Assembly: GCA_024239075.1 (NCBI GenBank)
Contig: JANBVI010000055.1
Coordinates: forward strand, 62,001 to 126,000
Length of the DNA: 64,000 nt
Reading direction: 5' to 3'
Origin: Fischerella sp. CENA71
GTDB taxonomy: Bacteria > Cyanobacteriota > Cyanobacteriia > Cyanobacteriales > Nostocaceae
Both the position numbers and the translations under genes were made by a program. This document shows positions 1 to 8,369 of this stretch, piece after piece (position 1 is the first letter of the stretch; every line of letters begins with the position of its first letter). The notes beneath the pieces were generated by a model. The model was not told the DNA's origin. It searched no databases and saw only the letters and a program-made list of their open reading frames with translations.

Positions 1-603
1 GAGAGGCGAAGCACCATCCAGGGAAGCTACTGTATCTTCCTCAAAAGTCGGCTCAATCAGACGCAAAAGCTTACCTCGCTTTTCTCTACCAAAGCCTCTG
101 ACTTCAAATAAATCAGCAAAATCGGCATCAAAGCTAATACTCAGTTCAAAATTGATTGTACTTGTGCTATAATTCGATACTTCTAATTCCTCAAAAAGTG
201 CGCCATTCAGGACTAGTTCTCGGCGAATCCCGACTGTATCAGCTTGGAGGCGATCATCGATTCTTGGATTAGTACATAAAACTGACAGTGAAAAACCCTT
301 GTCAGCAGTACTACTTAATAAAACTGGCGATCGCCCATCAATTTGCAACTCTAAGCGGCTTAAAAATCGTGTATCAGCGCAAAATAGACCCATACTAGGG
401 TTGCCGTCCGTGAGCGAACACGCAGAAATATTACCTAGAGTATCTGTAACTAAAAATAAGTCATCATCTTTAACAGTCAGTGTCAACTGCGCTCTTTCGG
501 TAATTACACAAGGCCATTCAGGTATAGGTAGTAGTTCTGCCGGGACAAAAGTTTTTCCATCCAGAAAAATCTTCTCCGGTGTCATCAATATATCCGGTGT
601 CAT
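1..603 (-). CDS. Glycogen debranching enzyme (amylo-alpha-1,6-glucosidase), N-terminal part
   Basis: A minus-strand frame stays open for 201 codons from an ATG at 603 to the window edge, so the gene is truncated by the window and not by mutation. The product starts MTPDILMTPEKIFLDG; a second in-frame ATG at 585 is an alternative start. Residues about 55-200 contain the blocks FCADTRFLSRLELQIDG, NGALFEELEVSNYS and DFADLFEVRGFGR, which are typical of the N-terminal beta-sandwich domain of bacterial and cyanobacterial glycogen debranching enzymes. That domain precedes a catalytic (alpha/alpha)6 barrel, which lies outside the window. The expected role is removal of alpha-1,6 branches during cytosolic glycogen breakdown. 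It is divergent from the kinase gene at 1059. The family call rests on motif recall. Confidence 0.8.
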   Translation of the reverse strand, partial: MTPDILMTPEKIFLDGKTFVPAELLPIPEWPCVITERAQLTLTVKDDDLFLVTDTLGNISACSLTDGNPSMGLFCADTRFLSRLELQIDGRSPVLLSSTADKGFSLSVLCTNPRIDDRLQADTVGIRRELVLNGALFEELEVSNYSTSTINFELSISFDADFADLFEVRGFGREKRGKLLRLIEPTFEEDTVASLDGASPL

Positions 604-1058
604 CAGCCAATATTCCGTATAAAATCTATATTTTTCAGGTTCAGTTGAGCGTCAACATCAAAAAAGACACGTGATAAAAACTTTGTGAGTTATGCTACCA
701 AAAATAAATGATAATCACATTTAGCTAGTGGGCAAAAACGCATCAAAGTCACATTATCAAATCTTTATAATTCTAAAGTGAAATAAAAATTTGCGTAGAT
801 AAACACAAAACATAGGAACTTTCATCTCAATTTTTTGATTGAGTTTTTGAGTTTCTTGGCAATGAATCCTGTTCATTGTTCCGCCTCCACGACTTTTGCG
901 TGATTGCGTTCTTACCCACTCTACAGCGTCACTCTGCTGACAGTGTTCACCATTCTTTACATATTGCAACGAAATGCTTGATTTGAAAGGCCGTTGTAAT
1001 TTGTACAATGCAGCTGTGACGTGAATCATGTCCAGATTGTGGCTCTTTTAGGACGTTC
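604..1058. other. Divergent intergenic region, no gene seen
   Basis: This 455-bp spacer lies between the divergent debranching enzyme and DICT kinase genes, so it must hold both promoters. The part at 660-860 is AT-rich. Two short minus-strand frames (757-1029 and 947-1132) look like chance: they overlap each other, one runs into the kinase gene, and neither resembles a known protein. No tRNA or strong hairpin was seen. Confidence 0.5.
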
Positions 1059-3074
1059 ATGAGCATTTCAACTTCCGTGCTGAGTGATTTGCTACAGGCT
1101 ATACCCAACCTGCGGCCCCAACTATACTTCAAAGCATCGCTAACAGCCTTATCCCACGCGATGGAGGATCAGGTTTTAGCTGCTACTTTAGAGCAGCCTT
1201 TGGTAATTGCTAGCTTTCAAAGAGAGCGATTTTATCGTCAGGAAGCTCATCGCTATCAGCGACTTGCCCAGCGAAGTAATCAGGTATATGTATTATCTGC
1301 GCCAGAAACTGATTTTACTAACAGTTCGGAATTTTACGAAAAGGTCGCTTTTGAGCCAGATGATGCTCTCAGCCAAGAGTGGCATTTGGTGGTCATAGCT
1401 CAAAACTATGCTACTTGTTTAGTCTGTCGGGAAAGTCTAGGTTCTTTAGCTAAGAATAGGGAAATACGAGAATTAAGTCCTGGGCTGGATATGGACGCAG
1501 CGCGGAGATTTGAGGGAATTTGGACAGCGGAACGGGGAGTCAGCCTCAAAGCTGCCGAACTTTTGCTGAAACGGATTTCAGTTTATAGACCAGAGTTAAG
1601 AGATAAAATCGAGCAAGCGCTTCAGCGTTTTGGCATTGGAGGGCGCAAGAGTAGCACTAGAGCCAAGCAAGTACTAAGTGAATACGCTTGCGATATTGAT
1701 ACTGATCCGTTTGTGCAACGCTTGGTGACTTATTTGCAAGCAAGTCAATACAAATTGCATAAAGCTTACCGTTCGATTTCTGCCCAAGCACGTAAAGAAA
1801 GATTAGTCAACTCAATTAGTACCGCAATTAGGCGATCGCTCGATCCTCACGAAATTCTCAGGGTAGCAGCCCAAGAATTAGGACAAAATTTAGGGGCTTG
1901 TCGCTGTTTAATTTACCGCGCTCAAGCTACAGACGCCCAAGCCATCATTGAACATGAGTTTTTAATTCCCGGTGTTTTGTCTTTTTTGGGACAAACTTGG
2001 CCTTTAGAAAACAATCCTCTGTTTGAGGAAGTGGTAATCCAGAGTGAAGGTGTTCGAGTGGCCGATACTTTCAACGACTCGCGGGTAATTAACTCTAAAG
2101 CACTATGGCAAATTGTCGAGAGATATGGAATTCGCTCTTGGCTGATGGAACCAGTGCTTTTTCAAGGGCGGCTATTAGGCATAGTAGAATTACACTATTG
2201 TGGTGAAACTCCCCATGATTGGCACGCTGGCGAATTAGATTTAGTAGAAGCGATCGCCACTCAAATCGGAACTGCTCTCATTCAAGCCGAAGCCTATGCT
2301 AATCTTGGAGAACTCAACAAACAATTAGAAGCTCTAGACCGTACACGTAGCAACCTGATCGCCATCACCGGTCATGAATTGCGTACACCTTTATCCACAA
2401 TTCAGGTGTGCTTGGAAAGCTTGGCTACTGAACCAGATATGCCCTTAGAACTGCGCCAGGTAATGCTAAATACCGCTCTTTCCGACTCTGAACGGATGCG
2501 AAAGCTGATCCAAGATTTCCTCACACTTTCTAACTTAGAAAGTGGACGAGTAGAATGGCATCCTGAATCACTAACGTTACAAGAGTGTGTGGATTTAGCC
2601 CTGAGTCGTCTTCGCACCCGCTTGGCAGGGGATGAAAAATTGCCCCAGATCACAACAGAACTAGCACGTAACCTGCCTTTAGTCAAAGCTGACGGTGATT
2701 GGTTGGTCGAAGTAATTGCCAAACTAGTAGACAACGCTTGCAAATTCACACCCCCCAATGGGCTGATTACCATCAAAGCCGTTCGCAACGACGATCCAAT
2801 GGTTGAAGTCACTGTAGCAGACACAGGACGAGGTATTGAACCCAATCGTTTAGAAATTGTGTTTGACCGCTTTTATCAAGAAGAGGGAGCGCTTAGACGT
2901 AGCACAGGCGGTACAGGCTTAGGTCTAGCAATATGTCGTCAAATTGTCAATGGCTGGGGAGGAGAAATTTGGGCAGAATCAGAGGGCAAAAACCAGGGTA
3001 GTCAGTTTCATTTCACTATACCTATAGTTGAAGGCAGCCAGGAAAAAAGACCATCAAGAGTCAAAATTCAATAG
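1059..3074 (+). CDS. DICT-GAF sensor histidine kinase
   Basis: The 671-residue product lacks membrane segments, so it is a soluble sensor kinase. Residues about 1-135 match the DICT domain, a sensory module found with diguanylate cyclases and two-component systems and common in cyanobacteria. A GAF domain follows at about 250-405. The HisKA domain has the H-box ITGHELRTPLS with the phospho-accepting His at residue 439. The HATPase domain shows an N-box (VDNACKFTPPN), a G1 box (DTGRGIE) and a G2 box (GTGLGLAI). No receiver domain is attached and no response regulator gene is adjacent, so the partner is unknown. The ATG at 1059 is preceded by AGGAC, an acceptable ribosome-binding site; an upstream ATG at 1028 is out of frame and soon hits a stop. 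The signal sensed by DICT is not known. Confidence 0.9.
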   Translation: MSISTSVLSDLLQAIPNLRPQLYFKASLTALSHAMEDQVLAATLEQPLVIASFQRERFYRQEAHRYQRLAQRSNQVYVLSAPETDFTNSSEFYEKVAFEPDDALSQEWHLVVIAQNYATCLVCRESLGSLAKNREIRELSPGLDMDAARRFEGIWTAERGVSLKAAELLLKRISVYRPELRDKIEQALQRFGIGGRKSSTRAKQVLSEYACDIDTDPFVQRLVTYLQASQYKLHKAYRSISAQARKERLVNSISTAIRRSLDPHEILRVAAQELGQNLGACRCLIYRAQATDAQAIIEHEFLIPGVLSFLGQTWPLENNPLFEEVVIQSEGVRVADTFNDSRVINSKALWQIVERYGIRSWLMEPVLFQGRLLGIVELHYCGETPHDWHAGELDLVEAIATQIGTALIQAEAYANLGELNKQLEALDRTRSNLIAITGHELRTPLSTIQVCLESLATEPDMPLELRQVMLNTALSDSERMRKLIQDFLTLSNLESGRVEWHPESLTLQECVDLALSRLRTRLAGDEKLPQITTELARNLPLVKADGDWLVEVIAKLVDNACKFTPPNGLITIKAVRNDDPMVEVTVADTGRGIEPNRLEIVFDRFYQEEGALRRSTGGTGLGLAICRQIVNGWGGEIWAESEGKNQGSQFHFTIPIVEGSQEKRPSRVKIQ

Positions 3075-3080
3075 TCATCC

Positions 3081-3261
3081 GATTTTGGATTTTAGATTTT
3101 GGATTTTGGATTTTGGATTGACCCTACGGATAAATCCGAGGGCTTGAAGATTTTGGATTTTGGATTTTGGATTTTCGATTTATTCCACAGATAAATCTGG
3201 GGACTTGCACCCTGCTCGGAATTTTGGGTCAATCCAAAATCCAAAATCTAAAATCCAAAAT
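3081..3261. repeat. Heptad STRR cluster (GGATTTT / AATCCAA) with conserved core
   Basis: Two runs of the heptad GGATTTT (3081-3119 and about 3149-3179) are followed by the complementary run AATCCAAAAT at 3231-3261, so the RNA could fold into a long hairpin. Between the runs lie two copies of a related core, ATAAATCCGAGGGCTTG near 3130 and ATAAATCTGGGGACTTG near 3191. The same heptad recurs at 10724-10865, 35154-35189 and 48216-48235, and the core recurs near 10803 and 48290. This is a dispersed repeat family of the short tandemly repeated repetitive type known in Nostocales. Confidence 0.85.
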
Positions 3262-3274
3262 TGTTTGACCAACT

Positions 3275-3292
3275 GTTACAGTTCCTTACACA
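3275..3292 (+). promoter_or_regulatory. HLR1-like element (RpaB box) upstream of psaD
   Basis: Two TTACA cores with start-to-start spacing of 10 bp (GTTACAGT, two bases, CTTACACA) match the arrangement of HLR1, the direct repeat bound by the response regulator RpaB at photosystem I promoters. The element ends 59 bp before the psaD ATG. A possible -10 box, TACGAT, lies at about 3321, which would put HLR1 near -48. Consensus flank positions are only partly matched, so this is a good candidate and not proof. Confidence 0.55.
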
Positions 3293-3351
3293 ATCGCCAT
3301 ATGTCCCCATCAGCGGTGTTACGATGCCCTAAAAACGTTGAGAGACGCTTT

Positions 3352-3774
3352 ATGGCAGAAACACTTTCTGGACAAACTCCGAAATTTGGCGGCAGCACTG
3401 GCGGTTTGCTCAAAAAAGCAGAAGTCGAAGAGAAATACGCTATCACTTGGACTAGCCCGAAAGAGCAAGTCTTTGAAATGCCTACAGGTGGCGCTGCCGT
3501 TATGTCGCAAGGACAAAACTTGCTATATTTAGCTCGTAAAGAGCAAGGCATTGCTCTGGGTGGGCAACTCCGGAAATTCAAAATCACAGATTACAAAATT
3601 TACCGGATTTATCCTAACGGCGAAACGGTTTACATTCATCCGGCAGATGGTGTCTTCCCTGAGAAAGTCAACGCAGGTCGGGAGAAAGTACGTTACAACG
3701 ATCGCAGAATCGGTCAAAACCCCAGTCCTTCTAAAGTCAAATTCAGTGGCACAGCTACCTACGACGCTCCTTAA
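3352..3774 (+). CDS. psaD: Photosystem I reaction center subunit II (PsaD)
   Basis: PsaD is the stromal-side (cytoplasmic) extrinsic subunit of photosystem I that forms the ferredoxin docking site with PsaC and PsaE. The product is 140 residues, the usual cyanobacterial length, and begins [20 protein letters not shown]. The blocks [31 protein letters not shown] and YRIYPNGE are diagnostic. The frame stays open for 64 codons upstream through repeat DNA, but MAETLSG is the conserved family start. GAGAG 9-14 bases upstream of the ATG may serve as a ribosome-binding site. trpE follows on the same strand after a 431-bp spacer with its own hairpin, so the two are probably separate transcripts. The psaD-trpE neighbourhood is known from other cyanobacteria. 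Confidence 0.97.
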   Translation: MAETLSGQTPKFGGSTGGLLKKAEVEEKYAITWTSPKEQVFEMPTGGAAVMSQGQNLLYLARKEQGIALGGQLRKFKITDYKIYRIYPNGETVYIHPADGVFPEKVNAGREKVRYNDRRIGQNPSPSKVKFSGTATYDAP

Positions 3775-3805
3775 TCAATACTGAATTAGGGAAATTGTCA
3801 CTAAC

Positions 3806-3896
3806 GCAGACACGGTAAACCAAAGACACGGAGATACGGGGAAAATGTTTCTCAAACTTTCTCCGTTTCGCCGCGTCTTTTAGTCTCCGCGTCTGC
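3806..3896. repeat. Imperfect palindrome after psaD, possible terminator
   Basis: The arms at 3806-3844 and 3858-3896 are near-complementary over about 39 bases (GCAGACACGG pairs with CCGCGTCTGC), separated by 13 bases. Transcribed RNA would form a long stem just after psaD, so termination or mRNA protection is plausible. The sequence style resembles dispersed Nostoc repeats. The rest of the 431-bp spacer (3897-4130) is AT-rich and shows no gene. Confidence 0.6.
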
Positions 3897-4130
3897 TCTA
3901 TATTGTCTTTCTGAAAATAATTAAGAATTAATAACTAAAGTAGTACAAGTTCTGAAATATAAAATATAAAATCTATCCAGCCCTACAGTCAGCCCCTCGT
4001 AGGGCTAGTGTTATTTTATGGTTTAGCTTTAGTGTTTAATACCAAAATAAGTGCCTAAACAAAATTAATTACACCTGCTCGATATGGAAACAAGGAATAA
4101 AGATTAGGGAAAAGAAAATCCACACCCATT

Positions 4131-4190
4131 CCCTGTTCCCTGTTCCCTGTTCCCTGTTCCCTGTTCCCTGTTCCCTGTTCCCTGTTCCCT
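4131..4190. repeat. CCCTGTT heptad tandem repeat, 8.5 copies
   Basis: Eight perfect copies of CCCTGTT plus four further bases fill 4131-4190 and end 15 bp before the trpE start codon. This is a classic heptanucleotide STRR. Its position means it lies in or just upstream of the trpE leader, where copy-number change could alter promoter spacing or translation. Confidence 0.95.
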
Positions 4191-4205
4191 TTATTTGATT
4201 TTGAT

Positions 4206-5729
4206 ATGATTTTCCCTGATTTCTCTCAATTCTCCGAATTAGCTAAAAATGGTAATTTTGTCCCGGTATATCAGGAATGGGTAGCAGATTTAGATACACC
4301 TGTTTCCGCTTGGTATAAAGTATGTGCTGGACAACCTTATAGTTTTTTGTTGGAATCGGTAGAAGGTGGAGAAAATATCGGGCGTTATAGTTTGTTGGGT
4401 TGTGATCCACTGTGGATTTTAGAAGTTAGGGGCGATCGCACGACTCAAATGCACCGTGATGGTTCACAAGTTGTATTTACAGGTGATCCATTTACAGCTT
4501 TAACAAGATGTTTAGAACCTTTTTATCCAGTCAAATTACCCCAGCTACCACCGGGAATTGGTGGTTTATTTGGGTTTTGGGGCTATGAATTAATCAATTG
4601 GATTGAGCCGCGTGTACCAATTCATCCACAAGATGACCGTAATATTCCTGATGCTGTATGGATGCAGGTAGACCATCTGTTAATTTTTGACCAAGTGAAG
4701 CGGAAAATTTGGGCTGTGGGTTACGCCGATTTGCGTGATCCAAATGTGGATTTACAAACAGCCTACAAAAAGGCTTGCGATCGCGTGACTCGCATGGTCG
4801 ATAAGTTATCTCTGCCTTTATCAGGACAAAATACTTTATTAGAATGGAACCCTCCAGGAACTAAGAGAGTAACGGAAGTAGGAGGAGTCGAGGAGTATAA
4901 GAGTAATTTCACCCGTGATCAATTCTGTAACAGCGTTAAAAAGGCAAAAGAATACATCAAAGCCGGGGATATCTTTCAAGTAGTAATTTCCCAGCGCTTA
5001 TCGACAGAATACACAGGCGATCCTTTTGCTTTGTATCGTTCCCTGCGTCAGATTAATCCTTCGCCTTACATGGCATTTTTCAACTTTCAGGATTGGCAAA
5101 TTGTTGGTTCGAGTCCCGAAGTGATGGTAAAAGCCGAACGCGATTCTGAAGGAGATTTACTGGCTACAGTGCGTCCCATTGCTGGTACTCGTCCACGGGG
5201 TAAGACAACCCGCGAAGACATAGCTTTAGCAGAAGAATTACTCAAAGATCCCAAAGAAATAGCCGAACATGTCATGCTTGTTGACTTAGGACGTAATGAT
5301 TTGGGGCGCGTGTGCCAAAGTGGTACGGTGAAAGTAGACGAGTTAATGATCATTGAACGCTACTCTCATGTGATGCACATTGTCAGCAATGTGGTAGGGA
5401 AATTAGCACCCGGTAAAACAGCCTGGGATTTACTCAAAGCTTGTTTTCCAGCCGGAACAGTTAGCGGCGCACCCAAAATTCGCGCAATGGAGATTATCAA
5501 TGAGTTAGAACCGAGTCGGCGCGGCGTGTATTCCGGTGTGTATGGATATTACGATTTTGAAGGACAATTGAATTCTGCGATCGCCATTCGCACAATGATT
5601 CTACGGAATAATACAGTATATGTCCAAGCCGGCGCAGGGTTGGTAGCTGATTCGGAACCAGAAAAAGAATACGAAGAGACTTTGAATAAAGCTAGAGGTT
5701 TGTTAGAAGCAATACGTTGTTTGCGATGA
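4206..5729 (+). CDS. trpE: Anthranilate synthase component I
   Basis: TrpE converts chorismate to anthranilate using ammonia supplied by the TrpG glutamine amidotransferase; it is the first step of tryptophan synthesis. The 507-residue product has the N-terminal regulatory motif FLLESVEGGENIGRYS, whose LLES element binds feedback tryptophan. The C-terminal chorismate-binding half shows IKAGDIFQVVISQR, VRPIAGTRPRG, DLGRNDLGRV and CFPAGTVSGAPK. Length is normal and all landmark motifs are intact. TrpG is not fused and not adjacent. The start codon lies 15 bp after a CCCTGTT repeat; no clear Shine-Dalgarno sequence is visible. PabB is the main alternative, but the LLES element and overall similarity favour TrpE. 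Confidence 0.93.
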   Translation: MIFPDFSQFSELAKNGNFVPVYQEWVADLDTPVSAWYKVCAGQPYSFLLESVEGGENIGRYSLLGCDPLWILEVRGDRTTQMHRDGSQVVFTGDPFTALTRCLEPFYPVKLPQLPPGIGGLFGFWGYELINWIEPRVPIHPQDDRNIPDAVWMQVDHLLIFDQVKRKIWAVGYADLRDPNVDLQTAYKKACDRVTRMVDKLSLPLSGQNTLLEWNPPGTKRVTEVGGVEEYKSNFTRDQFCNSVKKAKEYIKAGDIFQVVISQRLSTEYTGDPFALYRSLRQINPSPYMAFFNFQDWQIVGSSPEVMVKAERDSEGDLLATVRPIAGTRPRGKTTREDIALAEELLKDPKEIAEHVMLVDLGRNDLGRVCQSGTVKVDELMIIERYSHVMHIVSNVVGKLAPGKTAWDLLKACFPAGTVSGAPKIRAMEIINELEPSRRGVYSGVYGYYDFEGQLNSAIAIRTMILRNNTVYVQAGAGLVADSEPEKEYEETLNKARGLLEAIRCLR

Positions 5730-6163
5730 ATTGAACTTACCAACTCCCTCTTTATTAATAGTTTTTGCCGTTATTCAGAATATAGGGAGTCACTCTAAAT
5801 AGAGGTAAAAATTAGATTAAGGATATACATAAAATAATGTATATATGTTTAATTTTTAACTATCTTGAGAATTTTGCTTAAGTGTACAAATGGGGTGATC
5901 CTACAGTAAATCCAACATGTATCAGGATTTTTGTAAAACAGTATAAGCTAACTATGATACGTCTCTAAATAGTTCATGTAGTAAACATCGCATCAAATAT
6001 TTCAAGTATTTTCACAATATTAATTTGAGTTGCAAAATCTGTTTATATTTCAGTAGATACTGAATAGTAAAAGTATAATAATCCGTCATCCAAAACCTTT
6101 GATTTCGGTGCATATACGTGTTTGCACACTTTACCTAACTACATAAATCAAAAGCACATAACT
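5730..6163. other. Intergenic region with likely cytochrome gene promoter
   Basis: This AT-rich 434-bp spacer has no convincing gene. A perfect sigma70-type -10 hexamer, TATAAT, lies at 6074-6079, 85 bp before the ATG at 6164. No good -35 hexamer is seen at the usual spacing, so an activator may be needed. No NtcA box (GTA-N8-TAC) was found. Confidence 0.45.
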
Positions 6164-8236
6164 ATGAAAAATAAAAAAACAGTCCCTAAACAAAGTGGAT
6201 TTAGGGGATTTTTTGCATTCAAGGCTAGAATTTTCTTTTTGGTCTTCGTTTTTATAATTAGTTTTTCTGGCATTTTACTATCCAATTGGTTGATGACAGG
6301 TCAGCCAAGCCTAGCAAACATCAGTCTTTTACAACCTGCACCCACTCAACCGCTTGGCTATTACGACTACTTCGGTAAACTCCTGAGTCCTGAAAATGCG
6401 GCAAAATTGGTACAAGAAAATAAACTTGATCCGAGTGACCCAATTTCATATCAAAAAATTGGAGCAGTCGAAATTACGCAAGAATTAATTAACAAAGGCG
6501 AAGATATATTTTTTAACCGGAAAATAGGTGATAACTTCGGTTTGCAGGATGTGTTTGGTTTTAAACAGGGCTTATTTCGCATATTGCCAGAATTAACTAC
6601 AGCGATCGCACAATTACGTGGACAGTCAACCAACAACTTACAAATAACCCTACAAAAAGATATCACACTGGGTAGTCGAACTTTTCCCAAAGGAACTGTG
6701 CTGAACACAGGTTTTAAAGTGGAAAGAGGAACGCTTTTTCCTTTGGGAATCAAACAAAACGGCGATATTAGCTGTGCAGTGTGTCACGCAGTTGTTTCAG
6801 GCCAAGGTAAACGCCTAGCAGGGATACCTAATGGTGAACTTGCTATTCCCTTTTTGATTGCCTTAGCACCAAATTCAGCCGCCGGGTTTGCTAGGTTAAA
6901 TTTTAATCCCTCAGATCCACAGTATCAAGGTAAAGGCAAGACAATTATTGATAGTCAAGGTAAATTAGTCAAACTACCCGACCCTGATAAATTTGAGCAA
7001 GCCTTCGATGATGCTGTGTTAGATGTACCTTTTGGTCACTTTGAAAGTTCACCAGATGGCATTGACAATACTACTCAAATTCCCAGTGTATTTACTTTTC
7101 AGACACATCCTTATTCTTCTGATGGTCAGTTTGCTGTTGGGCCGTTTGCTGGACTCAGTGCTTTCAACAATGGTGTGCATTCTTCAGAAGTGAATCTGTT
7201 AGCAGCAGCTCAACTAAGTCAAAAAACTCTTGGTATAGACTCAGAAGTCTACATTGGGACATTTCTCCAAAATGCTGCTGATCCACGTTTGCGTTTACCA
7301 CTGGGAAAACCAGTTAAACCTTCCGAGTGGCTACGTCAGGTTGCACCAAATGTTACCCAAGCAGAATTAGAAGACCAAATTCCTGCCCCTGGAACAGGTA
7401 CTTACCCAGATTTAAACCCTAGTTTATTTACATACAATGGTTTGGTTTTTAGCCCCAATACTGACAAATCAGATGATATCGCCAGTGGTAAGTTCTTATT
7501 TGCTAACAATGCTATGTCAGTATTCCAAAATAACTTAGTACCGCCCGCTAACCGTACTCGCGAAAATTGGCAAGCACTCAGAAACGGTTCTGTTGTGCAG
7601 GGGGCAAAAATCTTTCAGGAAGCCGGATGTGCGACTTGCCATATTCCACCTTTCTTTACTGACAACAAAATTCATCCAGTGAGTGAAATTGGTACTAACC
7701 CAGAACGTGGTAAGTCTCGCCTCAAGCTCAATAATTTTTTAGTGCCACCAAAAATATACAGCTTTGATACACCTGTCCCTGTACCTGCCAATGCTACAGT
7801 TTTGGATGTACCAACAGAAGGCATTTCTGTTAACTCTACAACTTTACCAACAGGTATATTGCCAGAGGGAGGTTATAAAACTACCTCTCTAAGGGGCCTT
7901 TACTTGAGCGCTCCCTATTTGCACGATGGTGGTGCAGCAGTACGAGCAGGAAGTTTGCAAGTTAACCAGGATGGTAGCTTTAATATAGTTGACCCAAATG
8001 GCTTGGGATTGACTGGTACTCTTAGTCAAAGCATACCCGCCGATCCTGCTAGTAGCTTACGCGCCTTGCTAGATGAGGAACTTCGCACCCAAGTTATAGC
8101 AACAAACAAAGCTAATCCTGCTTTGGTAAGGAGTAATCTTGATGGTACTGGTCATGAATTCTATGTGGATCGCAACAAGCAAATTGATTTAATTAACTTC
8201 TTGTTAGCACTGGATGACGATCCTAGTCGATTTTAA
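6164..8236 (+). CDS. Membrane-anchored or secreted di-heme cytochrome c (peroxidase/MauG-like)
   Basis: The 690-residue protein begins with a basic stretch and a strong hydrophobic segment (about residues 17-42), so it is exported or anchored by a signal sequence and acts outside the cytoplasm. Two CXXCH heme c sites are visible: CAVCH at 204-208 and CATCH at 489-493. Near the C-terminus, TTSLRGLYLSAPYLHDGGA matches the conserved block of the di-heme cytochrome c peroxidase/MauG superfamily. The substrate is unknown; the protein is much longer than classic peroxidases (about 300-350 residues). The frame extends upstream to a TTG at 6122, but the ATG at 6164 precedes the signal sequence neatly. 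A hairpin at 8304-8327 lies downstream. Confidence 0.75.
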   Translation: MKNKKTVPKQSGFRGFFAFKARIFFLVFVFIISFSGILLSNWLMTGQPSLANISLLQPAPTQPLGYYDYFGKLLSPENAAKLVQENKLDPSDPISYQKIGAVEITQELINKGEDIFFNRKIGDNFGLQDVFGFKQGLFRILPELTTAIAQLRGQSTNNLQITLQKDITLGSRTFPKGTVLNTGFKVERGTLFPLGIKQNGDISCAVCHAVVSGQGKRLAGIPNGELAIPFLIALAPNSAAGFARLNFNPSDPQYQGKGKTIIDSQGKLVKLPDPDKFEQAFDDAVLDVPFGHFESSPDGIDNTTQIPSVFTFQTHPYSSDGQFAVGPFAGLSAFNNGVHSSEVNLLAAAQLSQKTLGIDSEVYIGTFLQNAADPRLRLPLGKPVKPSEWLRQVAPNVTQAELEDQIPAPGTGTYPDLNPSLFTYNGLVFSPNTDKSDDIASGKFLFANNAMSVFQNNLVPPANRTRENWQALRNGSVVQGAKIFQEAGCATCHIPPFFTDNKIHPVSEIGTNPERGKSRLKLNNFLVPPKIYSFDTPVPVPANATVLDVPTEGISVNSTTLPTGILPEGGYKTTSLRGLYLSAPYLHDGGAAVRAGSLQVNQDGSFNIVDPNGLGLTGTLSQSIPADPASSLRALLDEELRTQVIATNKANPALVRSNLDGTGHEFYVDRNKQIDLINFLLALDDDPSRF

Positions 8237-8265
8237 ATTATACTTCTTGCAAAAGTCGAATCAAC

Positions 8266-8369
8266 CTAGCCCTTTTAAGGTGGATAGAAAATATTTGCTC
8301 TTTGTGTCTACCCTTACGGGTAGACACCAAGAAATTTTCATTTTCCAGATTTACACCTTGAAAGGGTTG
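8266..8369. repeat. Interspersed repeat (AGCCCTTTCAAGGTG arms), copy A
   Basis: The arm CTAGCCCTTTTAAGGTG (8266-8282) is complemented, with mismatches, by CACCTTGAAAGGGTTG (8354-8369). The same arms occur at 13128-13200. The right arm lies inside the 3' end of nagB, so the last codons of that gene are repeat sequence. Confidence 0.7.
8304..8327. terminator. Perfect 10-bp hairpin between convergent genes
   Basis: GTGTCTACCC and GGGTAGACAC are perfectly complementary around a TTAC loop. The hairpin sits between the convergent cytochrome and nagB genes and inside repeat copy A. No uninterrupted T-run follows on either strand, so it is a weak intrinsic terminator candidate. Confidence 0.5.

Noticed and set aside
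3160-3351. In-frame extension of psaD by 64 codons upstream
   Set aside because: It runs through heptad repeat DNA and the HLR1-like box, has no homologue, and the conserved PsaD start is MAETLSG.
5730-6163. NtcA or similar nitrogen-control box upstream of the cytochrome gene
   Set aside because: No GTA-N8-TAC match was found; near matches such as GTAGATACTGAATAG fail the last triplet.
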